Positions 1 to 6,592 of a DNA stretch of 22,967 bases are shown here, piece by piece. The number at the start of each line of letters is the position of its first letter. Within the stretch, counting starts at the first letter, position 1. The stretch lies in assembly GCA_938038825.1 (NCBI GenBank), contig CALHST010000174.1, positions 1 through 22,967 of the forward strand, written 5' to 3'. The notes below the pieces were generated by a model. It was not told the DNA's origin. It saw only the letters and a program-made list of their open reading frames with translations, and ran no database searches. Made by a program: the position numbers and the translations under genes. This DNA comes from an uncultured Paracoccaceae bacterium (GTDB lineage Bacteria > Pseudomonadota > Alphaproteobacteria > Rhodobacterales > Rhodobacteraceae).

Positions 1-410
1 GTGTTCAGGACGCGTTGCGCGATGATGTTATCCTTGTTCTGGCGGAACGGGATGGGCGTTATGTGGCAGGCGCATTGAACTTTGTGGGGCGCGATACGCT
101 TTACGGGCGGTATTGGGGCTGCAACGAACATCACCCGTGCCTGCATTTTGAGCTGTGTTATTATCAGGCCATCGACATTGCGATCCAGCGTGGGTTAGGC
201 CGCGTTGAGGCTGGCGCGCAGGGGGATCACAAACTGGCCCGCGGATATCTGCCGACATCATGCCATTCGCTGCATTGGGTGCGGGATCCGGGTTTCGCAA
301 AGGCAATTGAGGATTATCTAGAAGCAGAGCGCGCGGCCATTGCAGATGATATTGAGATCCTGACCAGCTATGGCCCGTTTAAGAAAGTCGATGTGGAGGA
401 ACAGCAATGA
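1..410 (+). CDS. DUF482/FemAB-like acyltransferase (GNAT fold), 3' part only
   Basis: This is the C-terminal part of a protein whose frame is open to the left window edge, so the 5' end is missing. The visible stretch contains the segment VAGALNFVGRDTLYGRYWG, followed by a conserved HHPCLHFELCYYQAI block and then EAGAQGDHKLARGYLP. This matches the family annotated as DUF482 or peptidogalycan-biosynthesis protein, a FemAB-like branch of the N-acyltransferase superfamily. Its substrate is not established, so no specific reaction is claimed. The stop overlaps the start of the next gene in an ATGA junction at 407-410, which suggests co-transcription and translational coupling with the pterin dehydratase. 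Family assignment is fairly secure and biochemical role is unknown. Confidence 0.8.
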   Translation, partial: VQDALRDDVILVLAERDGRYVAGALNFVGRDTLYGRYWGCNEHHPCLHFELCYYQAIDIAIQRGLGRVEAGAQGDHKLARGYLPTSCHSLHWVRDPGFAKAIEDYLEAERAAIADDIEILTSYGPFKKVDVEEQQ

Positions 411-706
411 GCGAGAAACTCAGCGACGAGGGGCGGACTCTTTTGTTGCAACCGCTGTTTGACACGGGGTGGGCCATGGTCGAGGGCCGCGACGCCATTC
501 GTAAAGTGTACAAGTTTACCGATTTTGCAGATGCGTTTGGATTTATGACCCGCGCGGCCATTTGGGCGGAAAAATGGGACCATCACCCAGAATGGTTTAA
601 TGTGTACAGCACAGTGGATGTGACACTAAGCACCCATGATGTGGATGGCTTGTCGTCGTTGGATGCTAAGCTGGCGCGCAAGATGGACACTTTGGCGGGG
701 GAGTAA
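407..706 (+). CDS. phhB: 4a-hydroxytetrahydrobiopterin dehydratase (pterin carbinolamine dehydratase)
   Basis: A 99-residue protein of normal length for the PCD/DCoH family. It carries the signature with two adjacent histidines (H59, H60) in DHHPEWFNVYSTVDVTL and a third in STHDVDGL (H77), which are the pterin-binding and catalytic histidines of the family. The enzyme dehydrates 4a-hydroxytetrahydropterin, regenerating the cofactor after aromatic amino-acid hydroxylation. In bacteria without phenylalanine hydroxylase the role is less clear, and no hydroxylase gene is in the window. The ATG lies within the upstream gene's stop (4-nt overlap). The gene ends just before a small hairpin and faces the convergent peroxiredoxin gene. 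Confidence 0.9.
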   Translation: MSEKLSDEGRTLLLQPLFDTGWAMVEGRDAIRKVYKFTDFADAFGFMTRAAIWAEKWDHHPEWFNVYSTVDVTLSTHDVDGLSSLDAKLARKMDTLAGE

Positions 707-710
707 TTGA

Positions 711-731
711 CGGCGCGTTGGTTGTGCGCCG
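711..731. terminator. candidate hairpin between convergent genes
   Basis: A 6-bp perfect inverted repeat, CGGCGC (711-716) and GCGCCG (726-731), with a 9-nt loop lies five bases after the phhB stop. A run of five Ts occurs only about 13 bases later, so it is not a classical intrinsic terminator. Its position between convergent genes fits a transcription end or mRNA 3' protection. Confidence 0.35.
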
Positions 732-761
732 CCAATGAAATCTGTTTTTGCCTAAGTCTGC

Positions 762-1250
762 TTAAAGCGCGTCAAGTAACGCCTCGCCGCCGGATATTTC
801 GCAGACTCCGGGGCTTTCTTCGACTTGCAGAACAGTGACTTTGCCGTCGTTGACCGCCATTGCATAGCGCTTGGAGCGGGCCATCAAACCCGCAGGCGGC
901 GCGTCAAAGTTCATGCCGATGGCTGTGGTAAAGGCACTTTCGGCGTCAGCCAGCATGGTTATGCCTGCGCCGGCCGCACCTGTTGCTTCGCCCCATGCTT
1001 TTATAACAAAGGGGTCATTCACAGAAATGCAGATAATTTCGTCCACGCCTTTGGCGACAAACTGATCTTTGGTGCGGATAAAGCTGGGAACATGCGCAGA
1101 ATGGCATGTTGGGGTAAAGGCGCCGGGCACTGCAAATATTACAACATTGCGCCCCTTTAGTTTATCCGCCAAGGCAACGGCCTCTGGGCCTTCTGCTCCG
1201 AGTTGCACCAGTGTGGCCTCTGGCAGCATCTCTCCGGTCGCGATAGCCAT
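762..1250 (-). CDS. Prx5-type peroxiredoxin
   Basis: A 162-residue redoxin-fold thiol peroxidase of the Prx5 (AhpC/TSA-redoxin) class. The peroxidatic cysteine is C49 in VPGAFTPTCHSAHVPSF. The C-terminal ESPGVCEISGG segment holds C150, where atypical 2-Cys Prx5 enzymes have their resolving cysteine. It would reduce H2O2 and alkyl hydroperoxides in the cytoplasm using thioredoxin or glutathione. The start is set at 1250 because AAAGGA lies about 7 nt upstream and the protein then begins MAIATGEMLPEATL, as family members do. A longer in-frame reading to 1343 has no family support and would run across the divergent promoter region. It is divergent from the flavoprotein gene and convergent with phhB. 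Confidence 0.9.
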   Translation of the reverse strand: MAIATGEMLPEATLVQLGAEGPEAVALADKLKGRNVVIFAVPGAFTPTCHSAHVPSFIRTKDQFVAKGVDEIICISVNDPFVIKAWGEATGAAGAGITMLADAESAFTTAIGMNFDAPPAGLMARSKRYAMAVNDGKVTVLQVEESPGVCEISGGEALLDAL

Positions 1251-1271
1251 GCATATGTCCTTTCTTAGGAA

Positions 1272-1299
1272 TTGCGTTTTTACTGGTTGGAGATATAGG
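1272..1299 (+). promoter_or_regulatory. possible sigma70-like promoter for the flavoprotein-rsmD pair
   Basis: In the 86-bp divergent region, TTGCGT (1272-1277) and TATAGG (1294-1299) are separated by 16 bp. They sit about 37 bp before the ATG at 1337, which has AAAGGTG as ribosome binding site. The boxes are imperfect and the call rests only on spacing and position. Confidence 0.25.
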
Positions 1300-1336
1300 T
1301 CGCCAATGGGTGAACCTCTAGCAGAAAGGTGCTTGC

Positions 1337-2545
1337 ATGGCACATGTGATTGTTATCGGGGCAGGACAGGCGGGCGCGTCATGTGTCGCAAAGCTGCGCA
1401 ACCAAGGGTTCGCGGGGCGGATTACGCTCATCGGTGCAGAGCCCGTTCCGCCGTATCAGCGCCCCCCCTTGTCCAAAGCGTATTTGCTGGGGGACATGGC
1501 GCTGGAACGTCTTTTTCTGCGCCCTGAGAGTTTCTATACAGAGCAAGATGTTGAGCTGAGGCTGGGAACAACGGTGAGCACAATTGATGGCAGCGCAAAG
1601 ACTGTAACGATTGGCGAAGAGGTTTTGCAGTATGACGACTTGGTGCTGACCACGGGGTCTGTCCCGCACCGCTTGCCCGCAAAGATTGGCGGCGACTTGG
1701 GGAACGTGTTTACGGTCCGCGATTTGGCAGATGTGGATGCGATGTCTGCTCATGTTGTCGAGGGCGCGAAAGTGTTGATCGTGGGTGGCGGTTATATCGG
1801 ACTGGAGGCCGCGGCTGTGGCTGCGAAAAAGGGGTTGCAGGTGACCTTAGTCGAAATGGCTGATCGGATCTTGCAACGTGTCGCGGCCCCGGACACCAGT
1901 GATTACTTTCGCGATCTTCACAAAAGCCATGGTGTAGACGTGCGCGAAGGCGTTGGGCTTGCGCGGTTGACCGGTACGGACGTTGTCAGCGGAGCAGTTT
2001 TGAGCGACGATACAGAGCTGGACGTGGATTTTGTTATCGTGGGTGTCGGTATTGCCCCGGCTATAGGTCTGGCAGAGACCGCAGGTGTCGAGATTGACAA
2101 TGGTATCAAAACTGATGCGCAGGGTCGTACAAATGTGCCGCATATATGGGCGGCGGGTGATTGCGCATCTTTTCCCTATCGTGGTGAGCGTATTCGGCTG
2201 GAAAGCGTTCCGAATGCCATTGACCAGGCGGAGTGCGTGGCGCGCAACATTCTAGGTGCCGAGCAGGATTATGTGGCCAAGCCGTGGTTCTGGTCGGATC
2301 AATATGATGTCAAGCTGCAGATCGCTGGTCTGAATTCAGGGTATGACCGCGTTGTGGCCCGCCGGGGCAAAGGGGCAACAGTGTCGTTCTGGTATTACCG
2401 GGGGGATGTGTTGTTGGCCGTAGATGCCATGAATGATCCGCGCGGCTATATGATCGGAAAGCGATTGATCGAGGCTGGGAAATCCCCGGCACCCGAGGTG
2501 ATTGCGAACCCAGAAACTGACATGAAGGCCTTGCTGAAAGCGTGA
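1337..2545 (+). CDS. FAD-dependent ferredoxin/rubredoxin reductase-like NAD(P)H oxidoreductase
   Basis: A 402-residue two-dinucleotide-binding-domain flavoprotein. An N-terminal FAD Rossmann motif (VIVIGAGQAGASC), a central NAD(P)H motif (VLIVGGGYIGLEAA) and the second FAD contact (IWAAGDCASF) appear in the order typical of BphA4/putidaredoxin-reductase-type enzymes. The tail (KPWFWSDQYDVKLQIAGL) is the reductase C-terminal domain. Such enzymes pass electrons from NAD(P)H to a [2Fe-2S] ferredoxin or rubredoxin that feeds an oxygenase or P450. No ferredoxin is adjacent, so the partner is unknown. The start has AAAGGTG five bases upstream. The stop overlaps the rsmD GTG start (GTGA), so the two are probably one transcript. 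A supply role for BoxB is possible but speculative. Confidence 0.85.
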   Translation: MAHVIVIGAGQAGASCVAKLRNQGFAGRITLIGAEPVPPYQRPPLSKAYLLGDMALERLFLRPESFYTEQDVELRLGTTVSTIDGSAKTVTIGEEVLQYDDLVLTTGSVPHRLPAKIGGDLGNVFTVRDLADVDAMSAHVVEGAKVLIVGGGYIGLEAAAVAAKKGLQVTLVEMADRILQRVAAPDTSDYFRDLHKSHGVDVREGVGLARLTGTDVVSGAVLSDDTELDVDFVIVGVGIAPAIGLAETAGVEIDNGIKTDAQGRTNVPHIWAAGDCASFPYRGERIRLESVPNAIDQAECVARNILGAEQDYVAKPWFWSDQYDVKLQIAGLNSGYDRVVARRGKGATVSFWYYRGDVLLAVDAMNDPRGYMIGKRLIEAGKSPAPEVIANPETDMKALLKA

Positions 2546-3093
2546 GGATTATTGCGGGTGCACATCGGGGAGTAAGGCTTGCGGCATTGGGCAAGGGAGA
2601 TGCTGGTGCGCATTTGCGCCCAACATCTGACCGGGTGCGCGAAAGTTTGTTCAGCGTGCTAACCGCGCGGGTGGATTGGGACGGTTTGGTTGTTCTGGAT
2701 CTGTTTGCGGGGACCGGGGCCCTGGGGCTTGAGGCGCTGTCGCGCGGGGCGGAGCGGGTTATTTTTGTAGAAAACGGGCGGGTTGGGCAACGTTTGATCA
2801 CAGAAAACATTGCAACGCTTCGCGTTCAGGACAAGGCCAAGATGTTGCGCATGGATGCAACCCGGCTTGGTTCTGCCCAGACGCAATGCGGTCTGGTCTT
2901 TTTGGATCCGCCATATGGGAAATCCATGGGGGGAAAAGCGCTTGAAGCCGCACTAACCGGTGGATGGTTAGCACAAGAGGCGATGGTTGTTTGGGAAGAG
3001 AATGCTGCCCAAGTAGCGCCACGGGGATTTTCACTGTTGGATCAGCGCCGATATGGCGATACGCATGTGACGCTGTTGCAGAAGAACTCCTGA
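2542..3093 (+). CDS. rsmD: 16S rRNA (guanine(966)-N(2))-methyltransferase RsmD
   Basis: A 183-residue class I SAM-dependent methyltransferase. It begins RIIAGAHRGVRL, carries LRPTSDRVRESLFSVL (25-40), the SAM-binding motif I DLFAGTGALGLE (53-64) and the catalytic DPPYG (122-126), all hallmarks of RsmD. The enzyme methylates N2 of G966 in 16S rRNA during small-subunit assembly. Length is normal. The start is a GTG overlapping the upstream stop in a GTGA junction, which implies coupling to the flavoprotein gene. It is followed by a 139-bp gap holding a long imperfect inverted repeat. Confidence 0.93.
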   Translation: MRIIAGAHRGVRLAALGKGDAGAHLRPTSDRVRESLFSVLTARVDWDGLVVLDLFAGTGALGLEALSRGAERVIFVENGRVGQRLITENIATLRVQDKAKMLRMDATRLGSAQTQCGLVFLDPPYGKSMGGKALEAALTGGWLAQEAMVVWEENAAQVAPRGFSLLDQRRYGDTHVTLLQKNS

Positions 3094-3121
3094 ACTTTTG
3101 ATGCATCTAAAGTGGTGTTGC

Positions 3122-3170
3122 CGGTGGAGCGGCTCTGTTTGCTTTGACAAGCAAAGGCGCCCGCCCACCG
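3122..3170 (+). repeat. imperfect long inverted repeat after rsmD
   Basis: An outer 6-bp pair (CGGTGG at 3122-3127, CCACCG at 3165-3170) encloses a perfect 7-bp stem with a 4-nt loop (TTTGCTT at 3138-3144, AAGCAAA at 3149-3155). It lies 28 bases after the rsmD stop. There is no T-run, so a role as intrinsic terminator is uncertain; it could end or stabilise the rsmD transcript. Confidence 0.35.
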
Positions 3171-3232
3171 ACCCAAGCATTGACTTCGATGGATGGCCTC
3201 GCGATGACTGTGACGTTTTTTAGGAGATGACA

Positions 3233-3925
3233 ATGGGTCAGCTATTTGATTTGCCGACAGGTGTGGCGGTTCCGGTTGAAGGCACGCTCGACGTGTTTCC
3301 CGTGCGCCGGATTTTCTGCGTTGGACGGAATTACGAAAAACATGCAGCTGAAATGGGCGGCGAAGTAGATCGCGAGGCCCCTTGGTACTTCACCAAATCT
3401 GCGGCACATGCGGTGTTGTCAGGACAGACCGTTCCGTTTCCGCAGGGCACGTCGAATTATCATCACGAGATGGAATTGGCGGTTTATTTGGGGGCGGATG
3501 CCTTTGAAGTGTCTGCGGACGCGGCAGGTTCTGCCATTCTGGGGTATTCTTGCGCGCTTGATATGACACGCCGGGATCGCCAGCAGGATGGCAAGGACCA
3601 TCGTCGCCCGTGGGATTTGGGCAAAGATGTTGAGAACGGCGCGGTGTTGGCTCCGCTGTCGCGCGGGTTTTCGGTGGCCCCGGATGTGCGCATTCATTTG
3701 GAGGTGAATGGTGAGGTTCGTCAGGATGCCACTTTGTCCGAGCTTGTGTGGTCCGTCGAAGAAGTCGTTTCGCATTTGTCCCATTTTTACCGACTCGGTG
3801 CAGGTGATGTGATCCTGACAGGAACACCTGCGGGTGTTGGTCCTGTGGTTGCGGGTGATGTGATCACCGGGGGCATTGATGGGCTGGCGCCGATTGAATT
3901 GACTCTGGTGGATCCAGCGGAGTGA
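3233..3925 (+). CDS. fumarylacetoacetate hydrolase (FAH) family protein, fumarylpyruvate-hydrolase-like
   Basis: A 230-residue single-domain FAH-family protein. It has the opening signature IFCVGRNYEKHAAEMG (28-42), the metal-binding E-x-E in HHEMELAV (E79, E81), an acidic residue D110 in CALDMTRRD, and LTGTPAGVGP near the C-terminus. The family hydrolyses C-C bonds of beta-diketo acids or isomerises 2-oxo acids using Mg2+ or Mn2+. The closest flavour is the fumarylpyruvate/acylpyruvate hydrolase group, but the substrate cannot be read from sequence. The start at 3233 is preferred over an ATG at 3227 because AGGAG (3222-3226) lies six bases before 3233 and directly abuts 3227. It stands just upstream of the benzoate genes, but a 224-bp gap separates it from bclA, so membership in that pathway is not proven. 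Confidence 0.85.
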   Translation: MGQLFDLPTGVAVPVEGTLDVFPVRRIFCVGRNYEKHAAEMGGEVDREAPWYFTKSAAHAVLSGQTVPFPQGTSNYHHEMELAVYLGADAFEVSADAAGSAILGYSCALDMTRRDRQQDGKDHRRPWDLGKDVENGAVLAPLSRGFSVAPDVRIHLEVNGEVRQDATLSELVWSVEEVVSHLSHFYRLGAGDVILTGTPAGVGPVVAGDVITGGIDGLAPIELTLVDPAE

Positions 3926-4037
3926 ACCACAAAAGGGTGTGTTTTGGCTGGATGAGGCTTGGGGGCAATCTTTTTGGTAAATCTACGGGTCATGCCGTAA
4001 CAGTGCGGAAACCTGCGGGAATTCGTTGATCGGCGCT

Positions 4038-4102
4038 TGCAGGGTACAGCAATAGTGCACCGCTCAACAGAATTTCAGTTGTGGCATATGCATGATTGTG
4101 CA
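4038..4102 (+). promoter_or_regulatory. TGCA-rich region upstream of bclA, candidate BoxR operator
   Basis: Four TGCA tetramers occur within 65 bp (4038, 4056, 4089, 4099), the last two exactly 10 bp apart (TGCA-N6-TGCA). From memory, operators of the related regulator BzdR in Azoarcus are built from TGCA repeats, and this window encodes a BoxR/BzdR-type protein. The region lies 48-112 bp before the bclA ATG. I see no convincing -35/-10 pair here. Assignment is by analogy only. Confidence 0.35.
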
Positions 4103-4149
4103 GTGATTGCGTCCAAACGGGTGGTGCGCCACTTGAGGGGAGGACATCT

Positions 4150-5673
4150 ATGCACAACAATGCAGCCGTATGGCTTGTCGATCGTCATCTGGATGAAGGA
4201 CGCGCGCACAAACTGGCGTTCAAGGAAATTCAGTCCGGGCGCGAGCTGACCTATGGGGATTTGTCAGAGCAGTCGGGCCAATTGGCGGGTGCGTTCCGCA
4301 ATCTTGGGATGCGCGCTGAGGAACGTGTGGCATGCTTGATCCACGATCAGATCGAATACCCAGCCATTCTGTTCGGAGCAATGAAGGCTGGTGTCATTCC
4401 AGTTCTGCTCAACACACTTCTTAGCGCTGATCTTTATGACGTTATTTTGCGCGATTGCCGGGCACCAGTTTTGGTGGTGAGCGAGGCGCTGTTTCCGGTG
4501 GTGCAGGCGGGTTTGGCGAACAATCCATATATTCGCGACGTGATTGTGATTGGGCAGGGACCAGAGGGCACGATCAGTTTTACAGAATTCCAGGATCAGG
4601 CGGTGCATATGGATCCGGTTGATGTATCCCCTGATGATTGTGCATTTTGGCTGTATTCTTCGGGCTCAACCGGTCAGCCCAAAGGGGTGCGGCATGTCCA
4701 TTCCGCGATGCGCGCGACAGCAGATACCTATGGCCGTTATGTTCTGGGCATTCGCGAAGACGATGTGGTTTTGTCTGCAGCCAAGATCTTTTTTGCGTAT
4801 GGTTTGGGCAATGCGGTGACCTTTCCCTTATCCGTTGGCGCAACAACGTTGTTGTGGGGCGCGCGCCCGACGCCGGATATGATGTTGGATGCGTTGACCA
4901 AGGAACGGCCAACTATTTTCTGTGGTGTTCCGACACTTTATGCGGCGATGGTTGCCGCGATGGAAGGAAATGGCACGCCAGAGCATAGCTTGCGTTTATC
5001 CATTTCCGCGGGCGAAGCGTTGCCTGCGGATATTGGATCCAACTGGCAGGCTCGGATTGGGGTGCCTATCCTCGACGGGGTTGGTTCGACTGAAATGTTG
5101 CACATCTTTTTGTCAAACGCGGAAAGTGATGTTGAATATGGCACCAGTGGGGTTGCCGTCCCGGGCTATGATCTGCGTTTGGTTGATGAAAAAGGGGCGG
5201 AAGTTGACGCTGGTGTTGTGGGCGAATTGCTTGTGCGCGGGGCGTCTTCGGCGGATGGATATTGGAACCAGCGGGACAAAAGTCGTGCCACCTTCGAAGG
5301 GGCCTGGACCCGAACAGGTGACAAATACGAACGACGCGAAGACGGGCGCTACGTCTATTGTGGGCGTACAGATGACATGTTCAAGGTGTCGGGTATTTGG
5401 GTCAGCCCGTTTGAAGTGGAACAAGCCATCATTGCGCATGAGGCAGTGCTGGAGGCGGCGGTGGTTCCCGCAACGGACGATGATGGGCTGGAGAAACCCA
5501 AGGCTTTTGTCGTCTTGAAAGATGCGCACGCTGCGGACGGGTTTTCCGACATGATCAAACCGTTTGTCCAAGAGAAGGTCGGCAAGTGGAAATACCCGCG
5601 TTGGGTGGATGTGGTTGATGATCTGCCAAAAACCGCGACAGGCAAAATCCAAAGGTTCAAGCTGCGCACGTGA
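4150..5673 (+). CDS. bclA: benzoate-CoA ligase
   Basis: A 507-residue AMP-forming acyl-CoA synthetase with normal length and motif order for the benzoate-CoA ligase group. It has the P-loop YSSGSTGQPKG at 169-179, the acceptor-pocket segment GVGSTEMLHIFLSN, TGDKYERREDG, the hinge GRTDDMFKVSG (405-415), and the catalytic lysine K499 in TATGKIQRF. It converts benzoate, ATP and CoA to benzoyl-CoA, AMP and PPi in the cytoplasm, the entry step for the box pathway. The ATG at 4150 is chosen because AGGGGAGGA ends six bases upstream and the protein then starts like known ligases (NAAVWLVDRHL). A longer GTG reading at 4096 would add 18 non-conserved residues. Its stop overlaps the next gene's GTG start. 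Close relatives accept 2-aminobenzoate or hydroxybenzoates, so exact specificity is inferred from boxB/boxC nearby. Confidence 0.93.
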   Translation: MHNNAAVWLVDRHLDEGRAHKLAFKEIQSGRELTYGDLSEQSGQLAGAFRNLGMRAEERVACLIHDQIEYPAILFGAMKAGVIPVLLNTLLSADLYDVILRDCRAPVLVVSEALFPVVQAGLANNPYIRDVIVIGQGPEGTISFTEFQDQAVHMDPVDVSPDDCAFWLYSSGSTGQPKGVRHVHSAMRATADTYGRYVLGIREDDVVLSAAKIFFAYGLGNAVTFPLSVGATTLLWGARPTPDMMLDALTKERPTIFCGVPTLYAAMVAAMEGNGTPEHSLRLSISAGEALPADIGSNWQARIGVPILDGVGSTEMLHIFLSNAESDVEYGTSGVAVPGYDLRLVDEKGAEVDAGVVGELLVRGASSADGYWNQRDKSRATFEGAWTRTGDKYERREDGRYVYCGRTDDMFKVSGIWVSPFEVEQAIIAHEAVLEAAVVPATDDDGLEKPKAFVVLKDAHAADGFSDMIKPFVQEKVGKWKYPRWVDVVDDLPKTATGKIQRFKLRT

Positions 5674-6458
5674 TTTGGGGAGAGCCAAGCTTTCTGAGGG
5701 TTGATGGTGTATCGCTCGAGGTTGCGACGCATGGACCGCGGCCTGATGAGGCCCCAACTTTGGTCATGTTGCACGAAGGTTTGGGATGCGTCGCCTTATG
5801 GCGAGACTGGCCTGCGCAATTGGCAGAGCTTACGGGATATGGGGTCATGGTATATTCCCGGGCGGGGTATGGCCGGTCCGACCCAACAGCTTTGCCTTGG
5901 CCTTTGGACTATTTGACGCGCCATGCTTTGGACATACTGCCCAAGGTTCTAGAGCCACTAAAGCAGATCGTGCTTCTTGGGCATTCTGATGGGGCCACCA
6001 TTGCCGCCATTTACGCAGGCAGGGTTCAGGATCCACGTCTTTTTGGCACTATCCTGATGGCACCACATTTCTTTGCGGAACCTATCGGCTTGGCATCAAT
6101 TGCCGCTGCGCGGGACGCGTATGATGCTGGCAATTTGCGGGACAAACTGGCGGTGTATCACGACCATGTAGATTGCGCCTTTCATGGGTGGTGCGACAGT
6201 TGGCTTGATCCAGAATTTCGGGGTTGGTCTGTTCGCGATGTCTTGGCCACGACACCTGTTCCGGTTTTGGCAATCCAAGGTGACCAAGACCCCTATGGCA
6301 GTTTGGCGCAGATTGACGCGATTGTTCAGGATTGCCCGTTGGCGCAACGCCCCTTGATTTTGCCAGGTGTGAAACATGCGCCGCATCAAGATGCGCAGGT
6401 CGAGGTTGAGGGGCGTATTGTCGACTTCTTGCGGACTGTCCGGGATGTCGCTGAATAA
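5670..6458 (+). CDS. alpha/beta hydrolase of the box cluster
   Basis: A 262-residue alpha/beta-hydrolase-fold protein. The nucleophile elbow is GHSDG with Ser106. A likely acid is D207 in QGDQDPYG, and the base is H236 in GVKHAPHQD, giving a full catalytic triad. The HEGLG segment near residue 34 is the usual oxyanion-hole position. The GTG start overlaps the bclA stop (GTGA), so it is almost certainly co-translated with the ligase. That coupling suggests a job on benzoyl-CoA-pathway intermediates, for example removal of dead-end CoA thioesters or lactones, but no substrate can be read from the sequence. Similar hydrolases occur in other box clusters without an assigned essential step. The gene ends just before the boxC regulatory region. 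Confidence 0.85.
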   Translation: MIWGEPSFLRVDGVSLEVATHGPRPDEAPTLVMLHEGLGCVALWRDWPAQLAELTGYGVMVYSRAGYGRSDPTALPWPLDYLTRHALDILPKVLEPLKQIVLLGHSDGATIAAIYAGRVQDPRLFGTILMAPHFFAEPIGLASIAAARDAYDAGNLRDKLAVYHDHVDCAFHGWCDSWLDPEFRGWSVRDVLATTPVPVLAIQGDQDPYGSLAQIDAIVQDCPLAQRPLILPGVKHAPHQDAQVEVEGRIVDFLRTVRDVAE

Positions 6459-6491
6459 TGCAATTTTGTAATTATAATGCAATTATTGACA
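6455..6491 (+). promoter_or_regulatory. tandem 11-bp repeat with TGCA cores and a -35-like box upstream of boxC
   Basis: The 11-mer ATAATGCAATT occurs twice as a perfect direct repeat, at 6455-6465 and 6474-6484, exactly 19 bp apart, so both copies face nearly the same side of the helix. A perfect TTGACA (6486-6491) starts one base after the second copy. A further TGCA stands at 6530. The first copy overlaps the stop of the preceding gene. The layout fits a repressor site that blocks RNA polymerase at the -35 box, and the encoded BoxR is the obvious candidate ligand. A clear -10 box at 17-bp spacing is not visible, so the promoter part is less certain than the repeat. Confidence 0.5.
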
Positions 6492-6592
6492 TGGAATTGG
6501 CGTGAGCGTGAGGCTTGAGGTGTTTATAGTGCATAATTTGGCTTTACCGGCCCCGTCCGGCGACCTAGCTCTGGTGCAAGACGGAGACACAC

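Noticed and set aside
1251..1343. N-terminal extension of the peroxiredoxin to 1343
   Set aside because: It lacks family similarity, crosses the divergent promoter and the start of the neighbouring gene, and the inner ATG has a good ribosome binding site.
4096..4149. Longer bclA reading from a GTG at 4096
   Set aside because: The added residues are not conserved and the ATG at 4150 has a strong ribosome binding site at good spacing.
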